Assembly: GCA_004151065.3 (NCBI GenBank)
Contig: NWUY0300027643.1
Coordinates: 7,966 to 18,608, forward strand
Length of the DNA: 10,643 nucleotides
Direction of reading: 5' to 3'
DNA from: Larix sibirica
Taxonomy: Eukaryota; Streptophyta; Pinopsida; Pinales; Pinaceae
In this document: positions 1-7,587 of the stretch, piece by piece
How the letters are laid out: every line of letters begins with the position of its first letter
Numbering within the stretch: the first letter of the stretch is position 1
Position numbers and translations under genes: made by a program
Notes under the pieces: generated by a model
Told to the model about the DNA's origin: nothing
Database searches by the model: none
The model's input: only the letters and a program-made list of their open reading frames with translations

Positions 1-478
1 CTCTTAGTTTCTTCATGCAAATACCAAGCCTTCAGAATCAGTCCTATCCCGTGAATAAATTTATGGACCCATAGATTGGATGGAAATCCATCATTATCCC
101 ATTGTTGCGTAAGGTGATCCATATACAAAAAAGGATTAGTATCCCCATGGTATATATCTATATCTCTAGGAGTTAAGGGTAAATTTGCTAAATTATTTAC
201 ACATTCAAATTTAGGTGGTGGAACAAACATATGTACCATGGCTTATTTTTCTAAGCACCATGTGGGAATATCAACCTTGTGAGTGGCCCACCATCTAGTA
301 GGAGTACCTCTTAACACAATGTCCAACACATGAATACTCTGATTTTCCACAACTCTACTAGCCATGTTTGAGAAAAAGTCATCTATGTTAGAAACACCAT
401 CATAAATTTGAGGGTCTTAAACATCCACACCAATCCACCTTACTGATTTAACATTTGCACAACATCTAGAAGAAAGAT
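1..478 (-). pseudogene. Gag-like region downstream of the protease (partial, runs off left edge)
   Basis: Reading leftward from about 478, one frame stays coding-like for some 150 codons with only two stops. It holds the phrases VRWIGVDV, DPQIYDGVSNIDDFF, LRGTPTRWWATHK, then DIYHGDTNPFLYMDHL, NLWVHKFIHGIG and KAWYLHEETK. Two successive blocks show the pattern of an acidic, glycine-containing start followed by a Trp-rich helix, as in retrotransposon capsid (Retrotrans_gag-like) domains. From memory, plant retroelement proteins carry very similar text directly after the protease, so I read it as the same polyprotein and not a separate insertion; I have not checked this. One stop is a TAA before DPQ, the other a TAA after CLEK. 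The protein continues past the window edge. Confidence 0.7.
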
Positions 479-766
479 CATGTTTCCTATTTTCCATTCA
501 TTCCACGCTTCTTTTGAATCATTGTCACAAGACTGAATACTCTTCCAACTAATTGAACCATTTATTGTAGCATTAACATAATCATCTCTATTTCATGTAG
601 TTAATTAGTAAATATGATCTAGAATATCCCTTTCTTCCATATTATAGATAATTTACATGTACCTGGGCCCTAATAAGGGTCTAAAGGTTGTATGACCCTA
701 ATTCCATCAACTTAAAAAATTCATAGTCTCTGGATTTATATTAATGATAAAAGAGTTCTCAAAATC
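479..766 (-). pseudogene. Broken linker between retropepsin and downstream gag-like region
   Basis: After the LLRID motif the coding sense continues but is spread over several frames with many stops. Recognisable pieces are DFENSFIININPETMNF just left of the protease, VIQPLDPY around 690-660 in another frame, and DDYVNATINGSISWKSIQSC with DNDSKEAWNEW around 575-490. From memory this order follows the protease in related plant elements. At least two frameshifts are needed to connect the pieces. No catalytic motif is present. Confidence 0.55.
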
Positions 767-1257
767 CTAGTCAATCCTCAATAATGCAGGGCAGGGATCA
801 ATTTGGTCCATAATCTCTATGAATTCAAAATTGATATATGTATTCACTCCTTCCAGATCAACCTCTACATCTTTCTTACATCCTATAGTGAAGATCTTAT
901 ATCGATTATCCATTCTTAGTTGTATAGGAGAGAACACCTGGGGAGGGCTACCCATAGCCTCGCAAGGTTTATTAGTGAGAATATTAACATATGATCCTAG
1001 GTCCAACATCACATCTTTAATATCATACCCATCTATCTTAGCATCCAATAGAAATTCCTTCCCATTTCTTTTCTTCTTTCTCCTAATACTATTAGTAGTC
1101 ATCTCTATAGCATTAGTTGAAATTGGTTCCTCCTCTTCCCCTGTTCTAGATAGGGAAGAAAGGGTATTCCACAAGTTCCTAACTAATGTTTCATCATCTA
1201 GTATATCCAAAAATGGATTAATACATAGGTCAAATAGTTTCTTGGACCTACCATGGG
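767..1257 (-). pseudogene. Retropepsin (aspartic protease) domain of the Ty3-type element
   Basis: This is the longest undamaged frame in the left element, open from about 1257 to a TAG at 767-769, with no ATG required because it is part of a polyprotein. A basic patch (RRKKKRNGKE) precedes the domain. The active-site motif is DLGS in the context VMLDLGSYVNILT, with the catalytic Asp codon at 1001-1003; retropepsins use DTG or DSG, and DLGS is common in plant Ty3 elements. Next come SPIQLRM and YKIFTIG, then VEVDLEGV, and the domain closes with PALLRID, where the family normally has a Gly (LLGID). The Arg in that hydrophobic-Gly position should harm folding. The protease would cut the Gag-Pol precursor in the particle. 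The fold is clear; activity is unlikely. Confidence 0.85.
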
Positions 1258-1616
1258 TTTATCGTTTTCAGGTTTAGGATCCTTTGCATAGCTAGATAAC
1301 GAAAGAAAATTACCCATTTCATGATTATGAATATTTTCCACAACTGCCTTAGTCCCAAATACAGATAGATGTTGAAACATTTCCACAACTTCCTTGAAAA
1401 TATGATTCTACTAGGTTGGATCAAGCCTCTGTGCCTTAGGTATTGCTTTTTGGATTCACAAAAAGCCATAAATATTGCAGTCTGCATAAGTCGAAGTTCC
1501 ACATCACGTTACCACATTAATAATTATGCTAGTCGTATCATCACCTCTCAGCTATGAATTAGTCAGGTCGCTGGTTGGTTCTGCATTACGTCTTCTCATT
1601 TTTCAATTAACGTGGG
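1258..1616 (-). pseudogene. Gag-protease linker, frameshifted
   Basis: Between the last zinc-knuckle relic and the protease the minus strand has short coding-like pieces in different frames. The clearest, from about 1386, contains EMFQHLSVFGTKAVVENIHN and HEMGNFLSLSSYAKDP; it leaves frame near 1257, where the protease frame begins after a TAA. Another piece just left of the last knuckle reads EDVMQNQPAT after a TGA. No known domain is visible. It probably encoded a flexible spacer in the Gag-Pro precursor. Confidence 0.45.
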
Positions 1617-2179
1617 GCATTTCTCCGTAGCATGCATTTTTATATGGAAATAGGTACACCAAAACCTTTGTGGTAGTGGACAATATAACGCAACATGACC
1701 CATGTCATTACAATTGTAACAACGGATCGCTCCACCCCTTCCACCATTTCTCTAGTTCTACCACCTCGAAAATATCCTCCTCATCCTCATTATCCAACTC
1801 CCCCTCCTTTCATTTGTTGCGAGTCTATCACCCTAAATATGGATCTACCAAATCTTTCAACCAAAGCATCTAGAGCTATACACTTCTTTGTGCAATGAGT
1901 AGTGGAATCACAAAATTCACAATATATTGTGCTAGAAACTAAAGAGTACTTTTGTAGGATGGGGCAATGCCTAGGAGGATATGCATATGTTTTATAGATC
2001 TCACAATACTCATTATATAGGGAAACCTACATATTAGTAACTGGTTGATGAGGTATAGATACTTAAAAGGGATTTTAAACATCTACTTGTGCAACTCCCA
2101 TATCGATCCCTTCTGCAAAACCCCCTCGAAATCAAGGGCATTTAGACACATGATGCCCTTTTTTTATACATCCAGTACA
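1617..2179 (-). other. Array of five CCHC zinc knuckles (three intact, two mutated) in gag
   Basis: Five segments fit C-x2-C-x4-H-x4-C on the minus strand. In protein order: 2179-2138 CTGCIKKGHHVSKC, intact; 2005-1964 CEIYKTYAYPPRHC, with the second Cys and the His both changed to Tyr; 1921-1880 CEFCDSTTHCTKKC, intact; 1721-1680 CYNCNDMGHVALYC, intact; and 1658-1617 CTYFHIKMHATEKC, with the second Cys changed to Phe. The first three share one frame, the last two another, so a frameshift lies between about 1790 and 1740. Gly/Arg-rich text (GGYFRGG, RNGGRGGAIR) precedes the fourth. Such knuckles bind the RNA genome in nucleocapsid. One or two per gag is usual, so five is high. Confidence 0.8.
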
Positions 2180-2960
2180 CCATACATGTTCATGACTCAC
2201 CTTTGTAATAGACAACTCTTGTGAATATTTTCGGTGAAAGAAGCGATCTAGTGTTGTACTTGTGATAGATTGGGTGTACTAGTTGATGCTCCATTATGGT
2301 TTCCTCCAAGATAGTTTTATTGCATGTTCTAAAGCACTTATGGGATAATTAATCACTTGTTATGATAGGGGTATCCTTGTTAACGGTAATAGTCCTTGAA
2401 TGAACCACTCCTTATGATGAGATTCAGGGATGATGACATATATTTTTCTAAATACATCTTGAACCTTTGTGCATACTCCTATGTAGATTCTCCTTCAGTT
2501 ATGCTATACCTTGTTGTTCATACTTTGGTAATTGAAATTACACAGTAAACAGTTTCTTGACTTCTTGAAAAGGCAAGGTTGGAGCATCGGTAGGATTATC
2601 CACACACCTCATATACCATTACAGGGCTCAACCCCTTAGTGGTTTGAAATTCTATCAATTTGGAATTTTTTGGAATTCCTCTTGACCTCCAAATAGCTTC
2701 ACATAGAAACTAGTGTAGTTTTGCATCTTCTTCAGCTCCTTTACCCCAAAACTCTGGGTATCGTAATAAAGAACCTCCTTGAAATTCACCCATTCTAGTA
2801 ACTAGAGTAATGACTAAAACAAATCCTCTTGGACCCAGATGCAAGACTATGTTTGGTACCACTATTGGTATTGAATAGATGCCACTACTTTGATTCCCAA
2901 TTACTAAATTAGAGCTAAACTACAATTGCTAATTCGATTGAATGTTGTTCCAATACTAGA
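1617..2960 (-). pseudogene. Gag capsid core and nucleocapsid region
   Basis: The gag core is recognisable in minus-strand pieces. Around 2820-2700 one frame reads RMGEFQGGSLLRYPEFWGKG; then EAIWRSRGIPKNSKL from 2700; a shifted frame shows ALxWYMRCVDNPTDAP and LPFQEVKKLF near 2620-2550; another gives EYAQRFKMYLEKYM near 2480-2430; and from about 2413 to 2303 EWFIQGLLPLTRIPLS is followed by ALEHAIKLSWRK. The order LRG-x-AL-x-WY, then EYAQRFK, then WFIQGLLP is the classic plant Ty3 gag (Retrotrans_gag) signature. From 2413 one frame runs through the first three zinc knuckles to about 1790 with several internal stops. At least three frameshifts are needed overall. Product would form the cytoplasmic virus-like particle; this copy cannot. 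Confidence 0.8.
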
Positions 2961-4713
2961 ACTACTACCAACATGCGAGTACCGAGGCAAGCTCTGAGAA
3001 CATATTGGAAAACAAAAATACCGTATGAGATGCAGACGACCAGGGAGCCATCAAAATTGAGTTGGTTTCATTACTTCCATATATCATTTCCTCAACTCTG
3101 GGGGGTTTGCTCATTGGACTTCCTCCATTTTCAATTGAGCCGAAAAATTCTAGATTTTCTGCAACTTCTTCCATGACTAGCTCTAAATGGTTAGTTTGCT
3201 TTCTAACATCCCTCTCACTAACCTCTCTTTCTCTTCATTCAAACCCTATAAATGTTCCTTCTCCCCAGCTTTCTCTAGCTTGGATCTCTTCCACGTATAT
3301 CCCTATATCCTTTAACTAGGAGCTGGCCAGTGCTCCTCATCTCATCACTTTCCCTAGCTCACATATCCTCTCATTATAATCTCCTTCTTCATGTAACTCT
3401 CTTTGTAACTAGTTACTTTTCCTCTTTGCATTCTTCATCTAAGTTTTCCACCACTTTTTCTAGAATGGAATCCTGCTCATATCTTGATTTACATTCATGA
3501 TCCCCCCCATCCATCAAATATTTCTCAACTTCTGCAACTACACAACCTCATTCTTGGCTACTCTCCTGTGACATAAATATTTATTCATCCATAGGGTTAA
3601 GATCAAATGGTATAATTATTTCCTCTACCAACTAGACATTTATCCACACATGTATCTATTTTATCAATCTTCCTTGAGATCCCTTCCCAAGAGCTACTTC
3701 CACCTTTGAGAATGATTTGTTGTTTTCTGCAACAAATTCCACTATGTACCCATTAATGGTAGTTTCCACCCAAAATTCAATTTCTCAAACCACGTGATGG
3801 TCTAGATTATTCAGTCACTAGATCTACCATAGTTCACCGAACCATTCTCTTCTTCCAATTTACGTATTTTGGAGCTTCCACCACTCGTTTCAACCACTTG
3901 TATATCTTGATTGGATACTCACACTAGAGGACCTCATATTTATCATACTAAATCCCACCATATAGTACAAATTATCTATACCTTACCGTTTTCCAATCCT
4001 ACAGTTGGAATTCTTGTAACACAAAATCTTCAATTTGCTTCTCCTACCAATCTTGGATCATAAGATTATGAATTATTCCATCTATTCAACTATAAAATAC
4101 CTATTTAAATCCAGATCCTAGCAACATAACCATTTTTTGACACAAAATGGGATACCAAATATCTTTTGCAAGGGCCAACAAAGTCCCTTTGTAGTCTAGA
4201 GTGCCAACATTTTCAATCCTCTCTGAAGAGAAGAAAGTCTCACCCGAAGCATAGCCCAAACCAGTGTGAAATGAAGGAGAGCTAGTGAATGAATGTTGTA
4301 GAAAATACAATGTGCATTATACCAAAGCATGATGTGAAGCAAAACAACCTGATAGAATTCAACGCATACAGATCTAGTATATCGCATCACATTCTCCATA
4401 AATCATACAGGAAACATTCATACACAATAAGAATTTAGGAGGCAACAAAAAATTCATGATTTATTCATCTTTGTAGACATTTACACTATGTGTCTTGGTT
4501 CTTGCATTCTCAACAAACATTCTCAAAATGATTTTACAAGTTTCTCCCAAACCCTCTCACTTAGTCTCTCCAACTAACCAATTTTCCACAGTCTCTCTCG
4601 ATCCCCTAGCTCTTGCAAAGATTTTATACATTTTCAATCGTCATTTTTGACCTTGTCAACACAGTGTTTTACCATGTCAAGACGGTTATATTTTATTGCT
4701 TCTATGAAAATTA
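2961..4713 (-). pseudogene. N-terminal gag region, coiled-coil rich (first copy of the duplicated block)
   Basis: The minus strand stays coding-like upstream of the capsid core. Reading leftward: 4660-4450 carries Leu/Glu/Arg-rich helices (CIKSLQELGDRERLW, LERLSERVWEKLVKSF); 4310-3830 is one frame with about eight stops containing KDIWYPILCQKMVMLLG, EKQIEDFVLQEFQL, YPIKIYKWLKRVVEAP and YVNWKKRMVR; 3800-3413 is another frame, about 129 codons with a few stops, containing EFWVETTINGYIVEFVAE, LVEEIIIPFDLNPMDE and ILEKVVENLDEECKEEK; then a shifted LQRELHEEGDYNERICELGK; and 3174-2965 holds MEEVAENLEFFGSIENGGSP. The alternating charged and aliphatic residues suggest long coiled coils, plausible for particle assembly. 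I do not recognise a named domain, and coding use is inferred from amino-acid composition and continuity. Confidence 0.55.
3114..4713. repeat. 1600-bp direct repeat, copy 1
   Basis: This block matches 4715-6314 at a constant offset of 1601 with no insertions or deletions. By eye I count ten substitutions: 3392, 3394, 3403, 3405, 3463, 3498, 3513, 3557, 3568 and 4452. Nine of them fall within 177 bp. The block ends exactly at the ambiguous base 4714. It contains gag coding relics, has no TG...CA ends, no primer site and nothing between the copies, so it is not an LTR pair. Confidence 0.97.
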
Positions 4714-4714
4714 N
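4714..4714. other. Single ambiguous base (N) at the repeat junction
   Basis: The only N in the window sits precisely where copy 1 of the repeat ends and copy 2 begins. Some scaffolding programs place one N between contigs whose estimated gap is zero or negative, so this is probably a contig join rather than a base-calling failure. Confidence 0.85.
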
Positions 4715-6314
4715 TTGGACTTCCTCCATTTTCAATTGAGCCGAAAAATTCTAGATTTTCTGCAACTTCTTCCATGACTAGCTCTAAATGGTTAGTTTGC
4801 TTTCTAACATCCCTCTCACTAACCTCTCTTTCTCTTCATTCAAACCCTATAAATGTTCCTTCTCCCCAGCTTTCTCTAGCTTGGATCTCTTCCACGTATA
4901 TCCCTATATCCTTTAACTAGGAGCTGGCCAGTGCTCCTCATCTCATCACTTTCCCTAGCTCACATATCCTCTCATTATAATCTCCTTCTTCACGCAACTC
5001 TCTCTCTAACTAGTTACTTTTCCTCTTTGCATTCTTCATCTAAGTTTTCCACCACTTTTTCTAAAATGGAATCCTGCTCATATCTTGATTTACATTCAAG
5101 ATCCCCCCCATCCTTCAAATATTTCTCAACTTCTGCAACTACACAACCTCATTCTTGTCTACTCTCCTATGACATAAATATTTATTCATCCATAGGGTTA
5201 AGATCAAATGGTATAATTATTTCCTCTACCAACTAGACATTTATCCACACATGTATCTATTTTATCAATCTTCCTTGAGATCCCTTCCCAAGAGCTACTT
5301 CCACCTTTGAGAATGATTTGTTGTTTTCTGCAACAAATTCCACTATGTACCCATTAATGGTAGTTTCCACCCAAAATTCAATTTCTCAAACCACGTGATG
5401 GTCTAGATTATTCAGTCACTAGATCTACCATAGTTCACCGAACCATTCTCTTCTTCCAATTTACGTATTTTGGAGCTTCCACCACTCGTTTCAACCACTT
5501 GTATATCTTGATTGGATACTCACACTAGAGGACCTCATATTTATCATACTAAATCCCACCATATAGTACAAATTATCTATACCTTACCGTTTTCCAATCC
5601 TACAGTTGGAATTCTTGTAACACAAAATCTTCAATTTGCTTCTCCTACCAATCTTGGATCATAAGATTATGAATTATTCCATCTATTCAACTATAAAATA
5701 CCTATTTAAATCCAGATCCTAGCAACATAACCATTTTTTGACACAAAATGGGATACCAAATATCTTTTGCAAGGGCCAACAAAGTCCCTTTGTAGTCTAG
5801 AGTGCCAACATTTTCAATCCTCTCTGAAGAGAAGAAAGTCTCACCCGAAGCATAGCCCAAACCAGTGTGAAATGAAGGAGAGCTAGTGAATGAATGTTGT
5901 AGAAAATACAATGTGCATTATACCAAAGCATGATGTGAAGCAAAACAACCTGATAGAATTCAACGCATACAGATCTAGTATATCGCATCACATTCTCCAT
6001 AAATCATACAGGAAACATTCATACACAATAAGAATTTAGGAGGCAACAAAAATTTCATGATTTATTCATCTTTGTAGACATTTACACTATGTGTCTTGGT
6101 TCTTGCATTCTCAACAAACATTCTCAAAATGATTTTACAAGTTTCTCCCAAACCCTCTCACTTAGTCTCTCCAACTAACCAATTTTCCACAGTCTCTCTC
6201 GATCCCCTAGCTCTTGCAAAGATTTTATACATTTTCAATCGTCATTTTTGACCTTGTCAACACAGTGTTTTACCATGTCAAGACGGTTATATTTTATTGC
6301 TTCTATGAAAATTA
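4715..6314. repeat. 1600-bp direct repeat, copy 2
   Basis: This is the second copy of 3114-4713, starting on the base after the N and ending where unique sequence resumes at 6315. At several variant sites the copies encode different residues on the minus strand: copy 2 reads LERELREEGDYN where copy 1 reads LQRELHEEGDYN, and VEKYLKDGGDLE where copy 1 has VEKYLMDGGDHE, while copy 2 has a stop where copy 1 reads MSQE. Neither copy is uniformly the better preserved, as expected for alleles or diverged copies rather than sequencing noise alone. Confidence 0.97.
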
Positions 6315-6470
6315 CTTAATTCTTGTGCCTCCTCTCCACTTCATCCTCATCCACAAGTTTTCACATGTTTGACCAATTGTCTCACTTCTGCAACTAGGTC
6401 TTCAAAATCGAAGGGGCCAACAAGGCTAGTAGGTCACATTGTAGTGTGCCTATGCTACATCCCCTTTTCA
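4715..6470 (-). pseudogene. N-terminal gag region, second copy plus upstream extension
   Basis: 4715-6314 repeats the coiled-coil gag relic described for copy 1, with the same stops apart from those created or removed at the ten variant sites. Coding-like sequence continues to the right of the repeat: from about 6427 the minus strand reads SLVGPFDFEDLVAEV and RQLVKHVKTC, then two TGA stops, then SGEEAQELSNFHRSNK, which crosses the repeat boundary at 6315 without a break. The reading sense therefore runs naturally from unique sequence into copy 2 on the right, and from copy 1 into the unique gag core on the left, as it would if only one copy existed. The true start of gag was not found. Confidence 0.5.
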
Positions 6471-6898
6471 TTGCTTGAGTCCCTTATACAAACCATTTTG
6501 CTCATTGAGAACAAAACAATTGATATGGAAATGATAGTGCACCATAGCTTCCATAAACTTTAACAATGAGGACCATTCAATGCAAAAATCCCTAATGGAA
6601 AGAGAGAGCCATAGAACTGGAGAAATTATTCCCCACGTATCCTTCTCACTGTGATTTGTATTGAGTTCAATAAGAATTAGCAATAAAACATTTAATGTTT
6701 GAGGGATCCCACACATAGAAAATGGTGTTTCCATTATAGATTTCTTTAGAGAACCCATTGGAATAGCTTGCATGTTGCTTTGGTGGGGATGGGACTACTT
6801 TAAATATATTCCCCTTCACACCTTTTTGGTGATACAACTGTTGAGAGTTAGCATGATCATCATAAATTTCTTACACCTCATGGGATGGGGAGGGTGGC

Positions 6899-6945
6899 AC
6901 TATGGTTAGTTGACCCCTTCTGGAACTATGGTTAGTCAACCCCTT
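6899..6945. repeat. 26-bp tandem repeat, about 1.8 units
   Basis: The phrase ACTATGGTTAGT followed by TGACCCCTT or CAACCCCTT occurs at 6899-6919 and again at 6925-6945, a period of 26 bp. Within the 21-bp shared part the units differ at two positions, both transitions. It is probably a local slippage duplication; no function is apparent. Confidence 0.85.
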
Positions 6946-7276
6946 ATTTATCTCAAAAATTCCCTCCCAAAACAAACTCATAAATTTTCCTTATTGTCTA
7001 CTTTTGTGTTAAAGATTCTTAAATGGGAAAGAGCTCAATGTGATCAAACTCATTTATCATCAAGACAACTATTTGAAAATTTCTTGATAACATTAGGTTT
7101 GTAGGAAGTGTTTAGTGGGGGAGGGATGACATAATTACCATTGAGTATATTACGAATATGGCATTTTGAACCCCTTTACCTCTAACTATGTTTACTTTGA
7201 GAACTACAAGTGCTTCAGATTCCTTACTTGTTGTGTTTCCCAAACCTTAAGAAAACTCCATATCACTTTTTCCAAC

Positions 7277-7294
7277 GGGGTCATAGATGACCCC
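7277..7294. repeat. Perfect 8-bp inverted repeat
   Basis: GGGGTCAT is followed by AG and then ATGACCCC, giving two perfect 8-bp arms with a 2-nt spacer. It lies in unassigned spacer, with a run of further C residues after it. It could be a protein-binding palindrome or chance. No transcript or T-run suggests a terminator. Confidence 0.7.
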
Positions 7295-7587
7295 CCCACT
7301 CACATTGCCCTCAATATTTATTGTAAGTTGAAACCATATAATCGATTAATTATATTAATTATTAATTTGCATTTTTTTGTTTCTCATATAATGAAACTTT
7401 TCTCATAACAAATCATGGCCCAGAAGCTCTTATGCCTGCATGTGGCGAAAGATAGGGTTCTTCCTAGCCACTTTCTCCCTTTGTTCATGGAATCTCAGCC
7501 TCCTGGAGATAGTATCCCCTTTTTTTCTCAACTCTACTCTCTCCATTCTTTTTTATTTCACCCCTTTATTTCTCTCAACCCTCTCTT

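Larger units (their letters stand above)
1..6470 (-). mobile_element. Decayed Ty3/gypsy-type LTR retrotransposon, gag-pro portion
   Basis: Minus-strand fragments read, in element order, as N-terminal coiled-coil gag, capsid-like gag core, CCHC zinc-knuckle array, retropepsin, then a further gag-like region. This order is that of an LTR retrotransposon polyprotein, and the DLGS protease is of the kind found in plant Ty3 elements. The frame is broken by many stops and several frameshifts, so no functional protein is expected. I see no reverse transcriptase, integrase, LTR or primer site for it; these would lie left of position 1 or right of about 6500. The right end is uncertain: coding-like sequence is clear to about 6430 and doubtful to 6773. 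The apparent length includes a 1.6-kb block present twice, which may be an assembly error. Confidence 0.85.
6471..7399. other. Spacer without a supported gene
   Basis: No family is recognised here. A 101-codon minus-strand frame spans 6468-6773 (with TWGIISPVLWLSL and CFVLNEQNGLYKG) and could be a further upstream piece of the left retroelement, but a second minus-strand frame over the same bases looks about equally plausible, so I do not call it. The stretch contains a short tandem repeat at 6899-6945, a palindrome at 7277-7294, a C-run at 7291-7297 and an AT-rich patch at 7340-7376. I searched for a minus-strand primer site complementary to tRNA-iMet for the left element and found none. Confidence 0.4.

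Noticed and set aside
819-1277. 152-codon plus-strand open frame
   Set aside because: It lies antisense to the retropepsin, which has clear motifs on the minus strand; the plus frame has no family resemblance.
1670-1898. Plus-strand His/Ser/Pro-rich frames
   Set aside because: They are shadows of the Gly/Arg-rich linker and zinc knuckles encoded on the minus strand.
3114-6314. The two 1.6-kb copies as a pair of LTRs
   Set aside because: They directly abut with no internal region, contain gag coding relics, lack TG...CA ends and have no adjacent primer site.
6468-6773. 101-codon minus-strand frame as a gene
   Set aside because: It may be an upstream piece of the left retroelement, but a second minus frame over the same bases is similarly plausible and no family is recognised, so it is only mentioned in the spacer entry.
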